Under the pieces are notes generated by a model, which saw nothing but the letters and a program-made list of their open reading frames with translations, searched no databases and was not told the DNA's origin. 64,000 nucleotides of DNA from Seiridium cupressi (taxonomy: Eukaryota > Ascomycota > Sordariomycetes > Amphisphaeriales > Sporocadaceae). Positions within the stretch are counted from its first letter, which is position 1. The number at the start of each line of letters is the position of its first letter. The translations under genes were made by a program, and so were the position numbers. Of this stretch, positions 1 to 11,359 are shown in pieces. Location of the stretch: positions 186,001 to 250,000 of the forward strand of contig JARVKI010000001.1 in NCBI GenBank assembly GCA_036674765.1. The letters run 5' to 3'.

Positions 1-157
1 GCTCCTTTCTCAGCGCGACTCTATCTCTAACGCTTGTGAGACGCTACAAAAAGAGCATCCAAGACTTGTTGTGAAGAAAATACCCTCCGACGCTTTGTTC
101 AGCACGCAGAGACAGTGAAGCCAGCTGAAGCCGCGAAGTTCACGTATTGCTCAAAAA

Positions 158-181
158 ATGAGCCTGGAGGAAATTGAGTAG
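158..181 (+). promoter_or_regulatory. Seven-codon upstream ORF
   Basis: A short ATG-initiated frame (peptide MSLEEIE, then TAG) ends 13 bp before the first ATG of the downstream membrane-protein gene. The ATG follows an A-rich context. If the transcript starts upstream of it, this frame would be read first by scanning ribosomes and could lower translation of the main frame. The transcript start is not known, so this is an inference from position only. Confidence 0.3.
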
Positions 182-194
182 CATCATTTGCCGA

Positions 195-1940
195 ATGACA
201 ATGTCCCCAAGCAAGAAAAGCAGCTACGCGAGCCTGCCGGTAGAAAGTTCTTGGCGTATGGTCGAAGGCAGCGAGAACGATAGTTTCGACACCTCGATTG
301 TTCAAGACCCTTACGAGGACGATCTTATCGTCTCAAGCGGGCCATCGCAAGGCGCAGTGTCATCTCAGGACTATAGCATCGGGTCACAGGATAGCATTCG
401 TGACTTTGCCACGAATGCGGACGAGGAGCAAGTCATCTTGAGGTCTCCCTTTCATCCATCTTTGGCCTCAACCAGGCATAGTTCAGTGGATAAGGAGCAG
501 ACGCCGGTGCCTGAATTCTTTATGCCGAAGATTGAGGTCGAAAGCCCGCGAAGAAGCAACCGCTCTTCTAGGACCATCCGTCCCACTATGGACGAGCCAC
601 AAGCGGTGCGTCGGCGCGTCTATCAACGGGGGTCAAGTGACGGGAGTCCCGGGAAACAACAATATAACGCGCGAGCAAAGTTCAGAAGGTACGATTCGGA
701 CGATTCTCAATTTCGCCAGCCTTCATCATGGGAAAGATTTTCGTCGGCGGTTCCTCAAGTCTTGTTCGAAACTGCTGCATGGTGCTTGTCGGTTATTGGT
801 ATGGCGCTACGTTATGCTAAATGGCCGCTGGCTATTATGCTGGCAATGTACATGACTATGGGTGCTGGAATGGTAGCTAGGAATATGATAACAAACTCGA
901 TCACGACATCATTGTCGCCAATATGTCGGATTCCTGGGGCGGCTTTACTTGATCTGCCATTCTGTCCGGATTCACCATCAGCTATCGGCCAAAACGGAAC
1001 AGGCCCGGTGGAGTTTGACGAACTCATGAACATACAGGCGGAATTTGAGAAAGTGCTAGAGAGCTCGGCGTCAGGCGTCTCTCTCCCTATGGAGATGAAA
1101 AGATCAGAGGCCGCAGTGCGCGATCTTCGGACCATTATCAAATACGAGAAGGATCTTCCAGCGCGAGAAGAGTTGCTCTATGAGTTTGATGGCTACATAA
1201 GCTCCATGAGAGATATCTCCAGCGATCTTTTGAGCTTCAACACCCACGTCGGCAGCGCAGTAGACTCGGTCATCTCCATCAACCACTGGACCTCTCGCTA
1301 CATCGACTCCATATCCGCAGCTCGAGCGGCACGCGAAAACACGCTTTCGCGCTGGACCGACTGGGTCTTTTCGCCCTTTCAGCCGACCGTCTTCGACGAG
1401 CGCATGCTCCTCGACAAATACGTGGACCACACCGCACTGGTCTCCGATAAGATAGCGAACTTGATTATCGAGGCGCAGGCCGTGTTGCGCCTCCTCACAC
1501 AAGCGGAGAACCATTTGGAGCTCATCAATGAGCACGTTGTCCGCTCCGGAAACGAGGTGAAGGAGAAGAAGAGCGAGGTCTTCTGGACGCTGTGGACACT
1601 TGTCGGGGCTAACAACCGCCGCTTGCATAACCTGAAAGCCCAGTTGGGCCTCTTGCGGTTGGTTGAATCACAGCGAACCTCGGCGGTTGCACAGCTTCTA
1701 GGACTTGTGCATGACCTGGGAGATATCCAGACGAAACTGAGCGATCTGAGGGATCGGGTTGCAGCGCCGGAGCTATTGTCGGATCAAGCAAGCATTCCGC
1801 TGAGCGTGCATATTGAGACGATCAATGCTGGTGTTGAGCGGCTGGAATCGGCGAGGAGCAGGATCAGAGCAGAGGAGAACGATCGGATACAGCAGGCATT
1901 AGCTAGGGCAAGAGGTGAGGAGAACTTGATTGAAGGCTGA
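195..1940 (+). CDS. Coiled-coil membrane protein, unrecognised, fungal
   Basis: Single-exon gene of about 581 residues. The open frame begins at a TTG at 174, but the first ATG is at 195, with a second two codons later at 201; I chose 195. The first ~185 residues are Ser/Asp/Arg-rich and look disordered. A hydrophobic stretch at about residues 193-228 should form one or two membrane segments. It is followed by a Cys/Pro-containing loop (CRIPGAALLDLPFCP) and then about 300 residues of charged, heptad-like helix with no obvious catalytic motif. This layout fits a membrane-anchored coiled-coil scaffold or tether, for example at the nuclear envelope or ER, but I do not recognise a named family. 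It converges on the repeat-protein gene downstream. Confidence 0.8.
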   Translation: MTMSPSKKSSYASLPVESSWRMVEGSENDSFDTSIVQDPYEDDLIVSSGPSQGAVSSQDYSIGSQDSIRDFATNADEEQVILRSPFHPSLASTRHSSVDKEQTPVPEFFMPKIEVESPRRSNRSSRTIRPTMDEPQAVRRRVYQRGSSDGSPGKQQYNARAKFRRYDSDDSQFRQPSSWERFSSAVPQVLFETAAWCLSVIGMALRYAKWPLAIMLAMYMTMGAGMVARNMITNSITTSLSPICRIPGAALLDLPFCPDSPSAIGQNGTGPVEFDELMNIQAEFEKVLESSASGVSLPMEMKRSEAAVRDLRTIIKYEKDLPAREELLYEFDGYISSMRDISSDLLSFNTHVGSAVDSVISINHWTSRYIDSISAARAARENTLSRWTDWVFSPFQPTVFDERMLLDKYVDHTALVSDKIANLIIEAQAVLRLLTQAENHLELINEHVVRSGNEVKEKKSEVFWTLWTLVGANNRRLHNLKAQLGLLRLVESQRTSAVAQLLGLVHDLGDIQTKLSDLRDRVAAPELLSDQASIPLSVHIETINAGVERLESARSRIRAEENDRIQQALARARGEENLIEG

Positions 1941-2471
1941 TAGGAAGAGACATATACCTGCCACTTATGGGACATGGAATTACGTTACGATAACACATGG
2001 TGATTTGGCGACGGAGTTTTGGTGTGCTGTTATTCAACGAGAGGTAGATGGACCGTATAAGTTGAAGTAATTCCTTGGGTCAGGAACTAGGTTGCGTACA
2101 GGCCGATAAAGACATCCATCAGACAGATGTCGAGCTATAAAAGATACCAAGTCGTTTCATCTACTGTCCATGATACAAAAGCATGCTTAGCCATTTCCAA
2201 CATACCCATGGCGCTTCGCCCCCCTCGGGAATGTTATGGCATCGATGCTGTCTGTAATGCAGCGTGCTCATCTCGCCCTGCCACTCATAGCGTGTATCCC
2301 CCCGCCTTTCCAACCAAGAATATCCCAGGCGTTGTTGTTTGTTCAAAATATGACTGAATTGTCCAGCGTAAGAAGTGCATGCACATACCGACGTACTCTA
2401 GGGTTGATAATGCCGTCTAACAAAAAAGCAGCTTCGGCGTCTAAAATATCGCCCAACTCCAAAAAGGTTTC
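1941..2471. other. Convergent intergenic region
   Basis: Lies between the 3' ends of the coiled-coil protein gene and the repeat-protein gene. Only short overlapping frames without family features are present. I see no RNA gene or repeat in it. Confidence 0.5.
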
Positions 2472-5072
2472 CTAATGAAAGCCCGCAATCTCCTGGGGCT
2501 CCAAATTTGGGTACTTCAGGCTGATTCCGAGAGAAGGTGCGTCTTTTGCAAGCCTAGACGGTTGGCCGAGCTGGAGTGCGATCAAGCTTTCCATGAAATC
2601 GTTGCCCGCCCGGTCGAGACGAAGCATGTCGGGTGGGCCGCCTGTGTTCGGTGTTGCTGAAAGGTCGGCAAAGTATTTGTCGTACTCCTGCTGTTGCTGT
2701 TCCCTCTCTCTGTCACGACTCATGGCATTTATCATATCAATTGCCCGTTGGACCTTCTCATCTTCCCGCTCAGTATACTTCGCATCGTCCTCGATAATTT
2801 TTTTCATGTCGTCCGAGATCTCCATGGACTCCTCATACTTGCAGATTTCCTCCCGGAGGATTTCGGTCCAGGTGTCCACTAACTGATTTCGGGCTGTCTG
2901 CCGCTGGACAGTCTCGGAGCGGCCTTGCTTCTGGATGGCGTTGCGCGCCTTGCTCACACTAGCACGAACCATCCTAGTCCACTCTTTGCTATTGAAGAGT
3001 TTTGATGTGAGAATATACCTCTCCACAGCCGCCTCGTACTTCGCGGTCTCTGCGGGGTCTTGACTCGCCCGCCAGTCCGCTTCCTCCTTGAGAGAAACAT
3101 CTCTAAGCCTTGGATCAATGACCAGTGAAATAATGCTGCTGTCGCCAACAGTGACGATATTTCCCAACAGACGAGGTGGCTTTGGGTCGAATACCTTCCG
3201 AGCGTTCTCATCCCTGTAATTATCGATCACTTTGGATTCTTTTGGGTAGACATGAACCTCATGACCCAAAACGACGTCGCAATGGGACGGATAGTGAACC
3301 TTGATTCCCGCAACAAAGCAGTGTTTCTTGGAACCCGGGAAATGTATCTCTGGCTCTTCATCAAGAATAACATTTGGTTTGAGATGCTCAGGGAACCAAA
3401 ACCAGTAGTTTCCTTTGACTATAATGCTGTGCTCTTCGTAGGGCGTTCTGATTGACGGACACAGCTCGCAATGAACAGGATGTTGGACGACAGTCTCTGG
3501 GGTTTTTGGGAGCGCAGCCTCTTCCTTGACTGAAGGGTGGGACTTCCTGTAAACCCTTACGCCACCCCTCTTGTTTCGCAAGGCGTCCCAATCTTCTCCG
3601 AGATACAGTGTTGCCGACTGCATGCCGTCTTGTTGGGCCAAGGTTATGGTACGTGTCAAGCCACCGGGGAACCGCACTTCGTTGCGATGTACAATTGGCT
3701 TGGCATCAGTAGGAAAGACGAACTTAATGCCTCCAACTTCCAAACTGGCGCTTGGGTATAAGTCGACAAGAACGGTGCTAGCATTCTTCAAGGCGCTACG
3801 AGCGTTCATGATCTCACCCTTTCCCGCAAGTCTGACCTCCATGGCTTTGACAAACTCCTTCATTTTGGCGTCATACTCTTCATCGCGGACTATTACCTTT
3901 CCGTCAACATGATAGCATATGCGCCAGCCCCGAGGGAGAAACAGAGTGACATTGCCTGGTGAGAAGACAAGCAGCTCCCTTGGGCCTTTGCCATCTTCGA
4001 ACCGGATGAAGTCCTTCCCTGCCACACGCTCCAAGCTGGAAGGAAAGAATAACTTGAAACACCCGCTGATCTCGGCATGGTCTTTTTGAATGATGATCAC
4101 GACCGCGTCATTGTCTCTCGGATTCTGAGGAATATGAGGCTTTTCGGAAATTTGGGTCGTAGTAGTTGACCGATGAAGAGAGTAACTCTGACTGGAATTA
4201 CCAGAGACGTCCGTGGCAGAACCTGCATGACTGGATTTGTGCCGCCGGAGGACCCTGTTATACTTTCTTGTCTCCGTCCTCCGATGCAACGCGAACTTGT
4301 CGAGATTTTTCGACCCAGCTGGATAGATGTGTACCTCATTGCCGTCATGAAAAATGTCGTGATTGGCGGGTGGGTATAGCAAAACCTTTTTAACCGATAT
4401 AGAATCGAGGGCGTTTGCGAAGCGTACCTTTCTGCCCTCGCTAGACGGTGGTGGCATGGACATGGGATAATAAAAGGTCAGATTGAGGATCCTCGACTTA
4501 TTTTCTTCCTGGAGGAGTGGTTCATCAACCATGGGGCCGCGTTCTGCGGCGGAATCGTATGCCTCAGCAGAATCTTGGCCCGGATTTGTTGCTTTGAGTT
4601 CCAAAGACGAAATTGCGTCGATACTCTCTTGCTTCTTGATGGACATCCCACTGGAGCTTTTGTAGTGGACTCGAATTGCATCGCCATCCTTAGTCGCACT
4701 CATGTTTGGGGCGAGATGCAAAATAATTTGGTGAATGGTGATAGCGTTTTCCACCGTGGAATTCGCAAAGAAGACTTCATTGTCTATATGATTAGGCCAA
4801 ATCTCCATGGGGAAATAGATCTTCTTTCCTGAGAGTATGATGGAACCTTCATTGGAGTGGGAACTGGAAACGTCATTCGAATGTTTGACCTTGGGCGTCA
4901 TGGGACCATCGTCCGGTGTAGCAACCTCTTGCTCACCTCTCACATCATGCTTCTGGGTTGCCATACCAGTAACGTCTGCTTCGGCCGGGATTCTGGGTAT
5001 TTTGTTCCGAGTCCGCGAAATCTGGTCAACCGCAAGAGGTTGCAGGGGAACAGAGAGAAGCCAAGTCGACAT
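2472..5072 (-). CDS. Large protein with five ~65-residue beta-type repeats
   Basis: Single-exon gene of about 866 residues. The open frame begins at a GTG at 5087; the first ATG is at 5072. I do not recognise the family. The protein contains five imperfect copies of a ~65-residue unit, roughly at residues 75-140, 190-255, 325-395, 440-515 and 545-620. Each unit opens with an aromatic strand ending in FP or YP (IYFP, FYYP, LFFP, FVFP, FWFP). A second strand follows (EVFF, KVRF, FIRF, EVRF, EIHF), and several units close with a strand such as EVHIYP or EVHVYP. Linkers between units are polar. The C-terminal ~230 residues are charged and helical, with a Q-rich stretch near residue 810. The pattern suggests a beta-rich repeat array, perhaps a binding scaffold. 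There is no signal peptide or membrane segment. Confidence 0.75.
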   Translation of the reverse strand: MSTWLLSVPLQPLAVDQISRTRNKIPRIPAEADVTGMATQKHDVRGEQEVATPDDGPMTPKVKHSNDVSSSHSNEGSIILSGKKIYFPMEIWPNHIDNEVFFANSTVENAITIHQIILHLAPNMSATKDGDAIRVHYKSSSGMSIKKQESIDAISSLELKATNPGQDSAEAYDSAAERGPMVDEPLLQEENKSRILNLTFYYPMSMPPPSSEGRKVRFANALDSISVKKVLLYPPANHDIFHDGNEVHIYPAGSKNLDKFALHRRTETRKYNRVLRRHKSSHAGSATDVSGNSSQSYSLHRSTTTTQISEKPHIPQNPRDNDAVVIIIQKDHAEISGCFKLFFPSSLERVAGKDFIRFEDGKGPRELLVFSPGNVTLFLPRGWRICYHVDGKVIVRDEEYDAKMKEFVKAMEVRLAGKGEIMNARSALKNASTVLVDLYPSASLEVGGIKFVFPTDAKPIVHRNEVRFPGGLTRTITLAQQDGMQSATLYLGEDWDALRNKRGGVRVYRKSHPSVKEEAALPKTPETVVQHPVHCELCPSIRTPYEEHSIIVKGNYWFWFPEHLKPNVILDEEPEIHFPGSKKHCFVAGIKVHYPSHCDVVLGHEVHVYPKESKVIDNYRDENARKVFDPKPPRLLGNIVTVGDSSIISLVIDPRLRDVSLKEEADWRASQDPAETAKYEAAVERYILTSKLFNSKEWTRMVRASVSKARNAIQKQGRSETVQRQTARNQLVDTWTEILREEICKYEESMEISDDMKKIIEDDAKYTEREDEKVQRAIDMINAMSRDREREQQQQEYDKYFADLSATPNTGGPPDMLRLDRAGNDFMESLIALQLGQPSRLAKDAPSLGISLKYPNLEPQEIAGFH

Positions 5073-8000
5073 TCGTGTTGATGTCACCCGGAGAGATTGC
5101 GTAATGCGTAGCGACTGGGACCATAAACAAGACCGTCGTTAATCGATCGTATTGAGGGTAGACGTGCTCCTTCCTCCTGTGCTGTTTTTATCCCAAACCG
5201 GGCGTTGTCGTTTGTACCGTTGCTCCATGCCGGTGTCGCTGCTCATACGCACCTGAGCCGATCGAAGCAAGCCTTTTCCCACTGACCGCGGAACGTAGCC
5301 CACGGGGAAGGTGAACCCAGATCAACCCCATGTCAACGATAGAAAGTGCTCTCTCTTCACTAATTGCATGCGCATGCGATAGGACTGGTCTAACGCACGC
5401 GCTAAAGGTACCAACACGAAACACCATTTGTTGGGATGGATGCCAGAACTCTGGCAATGCAGCTCATACTTGGCTCGCTGATTTGAGCACTTTCTGGTGT
5501 GGGAACGGTCTGGTTTCTTAGGGATCATGACATAGCGTTTTGATGTGACGGGTACGTACCTCTGTGAATTGAACCGCGGAGAAACGCCTTGTTGAGCGAT
5601 ACGCATCTTCGTTCGTTCGAGCCTTCCCCAAGAGCAGTACACCGAAGGCGATTTCAATCGCCCATGCTTCTTAGCCATGAGGCAGAAGTGGGCAAAATTT
5701 TAGCAGTTGCCCCTCCAACAAAAAGAAATAGCCTACCTCTTTGCGTCCTTGCGTCCCTGCGTCCAACCGATGTGGTGTAGTTGATCGATTTCCAAGTCGA
5801 CTTGAACCACAGTTTGCAGGAATTGTATATTAAGGGAAGCATTTCATAGTTCTTCTCCGCCGAGTTCGTGTGTATGCCGGTTATGTTGCAGAAGCACTGC
5901 TCATCCTAGAGGGCCTAAGGGGTACATATCCGCTTGGCCTGGGAATTAATCGTTGGAGAGGACACTGGTATCCGGGATACCTCCTCATCCCTCGGCCAGT
6001 CTGATACGAAAGATTATCGAAGAGAAGGTCTCAGTAAGTTGTAATTTCAAGCTAAAGGGATTCGAGGGATCTCAATTATATTGTCCCCGGATGGCATTGC
6101 CTCCATTCTCTGTACCTTCGAGCACTCGGTACTCATCTTGGATGAAAACATTTGATTGGTTTGAGGTTTCTAAAGAAAGCTTCCGTAAAAGTGTTGACAT
6201 CGGTTGTACTGATGGATGATTGGCTGTAATACTTGCTCAAGTATGAGAGATGTAAACAAGTGGAATATGGCCGATCCAGGCAACCAGGATATAGACATAC
6301 AAATTTTGGTTCCTAAGCAAGCATTCCAGGAATAAGGCATGGTCATAGCGGTGTCATGTGTGCGTTATGCATAGCCCCGATTAGACCCAACGGCCGTCTC
6401 TCCATGGTTACGATGATTTTAAATCATAGATCGTCAACCCCGCAATACAACACCCAACAGAGCTGCAAATGCCATTTGTGAACTATATATAATGTCGGTA
6501 CGTCAGAGAGGAGAGATAATTACCGCTGGATTATAGTTCGTTGCCCTTTTATCGATACTCCTTTGCAACTCGACCATTTTAAAGACGTTTTCTGTTGGGA
6601 TGTGCATTTGAGACATGTGTGGCGAGCAGGATTCGCCCAGAGACATGAAGCTCGGGTGGCTTCGCAGTTTAGGAGAAGTCCCCTTAACGGCACTAGTACA
6701 GACGGATACCAAAGTGCAGTTTCATGGCATTGCCTAAGCACACTCAATATACAGGTATGATGACCGTGGAGATATTTATCTTCTTTTCTTTCTGATTCTC
6801 GGCCGCGACCTGCAAGACCTGCGAACAATCAGATTATCATGGTAATCAGACTACGGTAGCTTTCACTACGAGATATTTGGTCCCAGGACAGGTCGTCGAT
6901 GATTTTCAAGTGGAAGTGCTTACAATGTAGCTATTGTTATGACGGGATAACGGAAGCCATGTCTTCTGAGGCACAGTCTTTAGTATTCATGCCTACGGCG
7001 TCTCTCGGATTTCAGACGCAATGGAGGGCCAACATTTGATTGTAATGATGTTTGAAGGGGAGATGTTCCCCTGCGTAGAAAGTGCAGGCCTGCGCCGGTG
7101 GGTTATTTAGATGATGCTGCCGCGCGTAGTGGCCCTGTCATAGGATCATAAGCACTCAAATGTTCCTTTCTTCTTCTTCCACACCCTCGAAGACAGCATG
7201 ATCTACCTATCAAACTGACTCAACTCATGTCGAATGCTACAGGGATCAGCCGTGGATGGGTCCGTTTGGGTGTCGTGCCAGCGGACGACTTAGCCGTCAA
7301 TCACTGCCTCTCGGATCGTGAACACAATGCTTGTGAGAGAAGCTACTAGGTCGGCCGACGGCTCACAAAACGCGGGCAGATGATTTCAGGAGTGCTGTCA
7401 CTATTTGCCTCACCGCAAAAGGGGCATCCCTCCGGGCATACAAGACGTCTGTGACTTCGTGAAATGAGGTAGGGATTGATGCCCGGTCATCTGGGCCGTG
7501 GCTGTGTCTACTAGCCCGCACATTACATAAGCCTGAAGTTTGCGTTCAGTGGGTGTCTGTAGACGAATGTATACCTCATGAACTTCACTCAACGGCGCGG
7601 AGAAATGAGAGTATCCCAGAACTGTATATATTCTGCTTTAGATGTTAGCAAGAACGTATTGTTTATTATTTGAATCAGACGGACCGCTGCAATTGCGATC
7701 GCATACTGTGCCGGAAAAGCTGTATCGAGAACAGGTGCAAGTGCACCGGCTTTCTGACTGTCAATTCAAAATACCCCGTAACTAAGGTTGTAGTAGTACC
7801 ACAGCTTCCCGCCGCAGATCGCAAGGATGAAGTCGAATCAGAAATATGGCCCCGGATCCTACGCTAGTACTAGCAGCGAAGCTCTGGCGGGTCCCACTGA
7901 ATTAGACGGAGCGGACAGGTCGGGGTACCTTAAGGCTTTCAAGGCTTAGTTAGAGGGGCAACGTTGGAGGATAAGCATCTTAGGTCAACCTTGGCATTCA

Positions 8001-8820
8001 ATATGTACTTAGGCTACAGTATGTACGGAGCGGGCTGGCAACACAGTTCAGCTGCTGGTATTCGATGTTCGTATGTACACGAGCCAGATCTTTGACGGTA
8101 GACATCGAGACATTCTCGTGCGCGTATAGTAGCCGTTGTGGCAGCTGCAACAATTGGCTGGGTTAGTGTGAGGAAGGAATATCGCGATCGTCAGGTCTTC
8201 GACTCGTATTTGCCCGTCCAGCAGCTTCACAGGGATTGATGCAGTGACTGCGCCTCGCTTGCCTCGCTCCATGCGGAGAACATTGGACCACCGACGTCCG
8301 ACCTCAGAAACTTGGTAGCGCCTCTCACGTGCGTTGGCTGCAACAATCTCATCTCGCCTAGGCCGCTGGCCGTTGCACTGTTTGGGCGCCCGAAGGCTTT
8401 CATCCTGCTTATTCGAAGCAGGCCCTTTCTCCGTCAACTTCCATCACCTCACTTTTGCATCCCCTTCCCAGTCGCTCGCTACGGATACCGCGTGCAACGT
8501 ACAAAAGGGCGATGAGCTGATTCAACGTGGACCATTCGCTTTGTCTTGATCGACCCGCCGCCCGTGTCGCAGAGGATCAACCGCCGTTTTCTTTGCATAC
8601 ATGTAGTGGTTGCGACACTGTAACCCCGACATTCGCTTCCATCACTCGCTTTGGACAAACTGTACTCCTGCCCGGCTTCATCGCTATTCTATCGTTATTG
8701 AATCAGATATCTATCGCAAACGCGTGTGACCTGATTGGCCTGTAACACCAAGCTCCCAATTGCACCGGTTGTGAGATAGCTTTGGGCCAAGGCGAGTGAT
8801 TCGCGACGCCAACCGCCACC
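5073..8820. other. 3.7-kb region without a convincing gene
   Basis: Sits between two divergently transcribed genes, so both promoters must lie here. The frames present are short, overlap on both strands and carry no family motifs. The only coding-like hint is a Cys cluster at 7670-7750 (see the separate entry). The segment is long for this window and could be a decayed region or hold non-coding transcripts. Confidence 0.4.
7670..7867 (+). other. Short Cys-cluster frame, possible relic
   Basis: A 65-codon frame without an ATG start reads a cluster with spacing CNC-x4-C-x3-C-x5-CKC. This faintly recalls CXC/tesmin-type or transposon-encoded zinc-binding segments. Nothing on either side extends it into a gene. 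It may be chance or the remnant of a mobile element. Confidence 0.15.
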
Positions 8821-11359
8821 ATGAGGGTCTCAGCAGCGTTGGCGCTTCCCCTCCTCGGGACTCTAGTTGCCTGCGAGAGTGTGCTGCAGTCGACCAGTCT
8901 TAATACCTGCCAAGACAATTCTGAATTCGAAGCTCGCAAATTCGACGTTATTTTCACACCAAATAATAACACTGTCTCGGTGGACATGGTAGCAACCTCA
9001 TCCATCCAGGGCAACGTTGTATTCGACATCTCAGTCTTGGTTTATGGCTATGAATTAACCCGCAAGGTTCTTGACCCTTGCGATACTGGACTGGCTGGAT
9101 TCTGCCCAATGCAGACGGGCGACACTAGCACTCCTTTCATCCTCAAAGTCAGCCCAGAGGCGACGTCACAGCTACCGTCTTTGGCCTACACCTTTCCAGA
9201 CTTGGACGCCATAGTCAAGGTCTTCATCAACTCCACCGATGAAGGCGGCAAAAGCTTGGCTTGTCTCGAGGCTCGAGTTTCGAATTCAAAGACTGTCGAC
9301 CTAGCTGGAGTCAAATGGGCTTCTGCCCTGGTGATCGGGCTTGCTTTGCTCTCCAGTGCCATCATCAGTGGCCTGGGACATTCCAACGCCGCCTCGCACA
9401 TTGCAGCTAATGCCATCTCTCTATGCGGATACTTTCAGGCCCAGGCCATGATTGGCCTTACCGGAGTGACACTGCCGCCCTCTGTGCAGGCTTGGACGCA
9501 AGACTTTCAGTGGAGTATTGGTATCATCAAAGTTGATTTCATGTAGGTTCAGCCCATCTCCTTGTTCATGCAACGATCTTTGGGCTCATCGACCACGCAG
9601 AGTCCCAAGCAAGGGCTGGACCGGTGATCTCATGCCGACCAAGACTGATAGTTCCATAGGCAGACGATTTTCACCTGGTATCAGAGAGCAACCGGGGGAA
9701 CACCATCACAACTATTCAACAACCTTGAAACTATATCAGTCCAAGTTTCAAAGCGATCATTACCCATCGTCCAGCCGGCTTTAGGCCTTGCGAAGCGCGC
9801 TATCGCAATGCTGCCGGAGCGGGCCGTCAAATATGCGACGAGCATTGCCAAACGAGGAAATGTAATGAATTCATCTGGTAGCTACGTTGTTTATGGAATT
9901 CAACGTGTGGCTTACAGGGCGGAAATCGAATCAACCAATCTTTTTCTCACGGGGTTCACTTTTTTCTGTATCGCACTGGTCTTCTCGGCTCTCGCCGTCG
10001 CTGCTGCGAAGGGGCTGTGCGAAGCTGCAGTAAAATTCGGATGGATCAAGGGCGATACGTTCGAGGACTTCCGTAATGGATGGCGTGTTGTTCTAAAGGG
10101 CGTTCTCTACCGGATCACTTTGATCGGGTACCCACCCATGACGATATTGTGTATTTGGGAGTTCACCCAGAATGATTCTCCAGCAGAGATGGTGTTGGCC
10201 GTGTTCTTTCTGTAAGTTGCATTATGTGGTGCATTCTCCTTGCCTGTAACCGACTTCATCTCGGCTAGAAAACATGCATGCTCGTACTAACACACTCCAG
10301 TCTGTATAGCACTGTAGCTTTGGCCTGGGCAGGGTGGAAAGTGGTCCAGCTCGCCTGCCGGTCTGTCAGGCTTCACAGGACGCCAGCGTACATTCTGTTC
10401 TCAGACCCTCACGCCCTAAACAAATGGGGCTTCTTGTACATCCAATTCCGTGCTTCGGCCTACTACTTCATTCTGCCCATCATCGGGTACCATTTAGTCA
10501 AGGGCATGTTCGTCGCTCTCGGCCAAAACTCTGGGATCGCTCAGGCTATCGGTTTCATTCTTATCGAGGCCGCTGTTCTTATCGCTTCCAGTGTCATGCG
10601 ACCTTGGATGGATAAGAAGCTGAACAGCTTTAATATCACGATCGCAGTTGTCAATTTTTTGAACGCCATTTGTTTACTAATTCTAACGGACGTTTTTGGA
10701 CAGGTCAGTCTTCCTCGTTTCTACTCTGGAACTCACTGGTTCAACAAACCTCGCTCTCAGAAAGATGACTAACCTGCGAATAGCCGGCCCTTGTCAATGG
10801 CATAGTTGGCGTCGTTGTGTGGCTTTTGAACGCAATCGCCACGCTCGTGCTCTTGGTGTTCTGTATTATCACCACGGCATTCGTGTTCTTCCGCGAGAAT
10901 CCCGATGGACGGTATCGTTTCATGAGCGACGAGAGGTCTTCGTTCATGAAGTCTACTCACTCCCTGTCGGCAGCTGATCAGCTCGACGCTCTGGCCAGTA
11001 CTGCTCGTGGTGAGAAGCATCACGGACTGGATCTGGACGATGACGAAAACGCAACGAACTCGTCGCACTCACTCCAACGCCGGCCCGACTCAATGCGGCC
11101 GTCGACAGCCGGCTCGGGATCGCGGAACTCTTGGCGAGACTCTCGCACTCGTGTTGGGCCTTCACCATTCGTAAATGCTGAAGCACATCGCAGCAGCCCG
11201 CTGAACCCGGTGAGCGGTACGGACGCGCCGGCCAAGCAATTGGGAGTTCAGCCTTCCCAGGGTGCTGATGGCTACAGTGGGCCGCCATCTCCCGCGTTGC
11301 GGAGTCCAAATAGCCCGAGCCCATGGCAGCGTGGAGCTGGGTATGATCACGCGTCGTAA
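8821..11359 (+). CDS. TRP/FLC-like integral membrane protein (ML-like domain + TRP-like channel)
   Basis: Four exons join in frame: 8821-9542, 9660-10211, 10301-10703 and 10784-11359, giving about 750 residues. The protein has a signal peptide (~1-18), a lumenal ML-like domain (~20-165) and then many membrane helices. The motif after the first intron (TIFTWYQRATGGTPS), the LFLTG-FTFF helix and the DFRNGW loop are typical of the fungal flavin-carrier/TRP-like family (yeast Flc1-3, S. pombe Pkd2 relatives). The ~150-residue C-terminal tail is Ser/Pro/Arg-rich and cytosolic. Family members sit in ER, vacuole or plasma membrane and affect calcium homeostasis, haem/FAD transport and cell-wall integrity. 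All introns are GT-AG; intron 2 has a consensus TACTAAC branch site. No frameshift was seen. Confidence 0.9.

Noticed and set aside
1104..1628. 174-codon minus-strand open frame
   Set aside because: Antisense to the coiled-coil protein gene, no recognisable domain.
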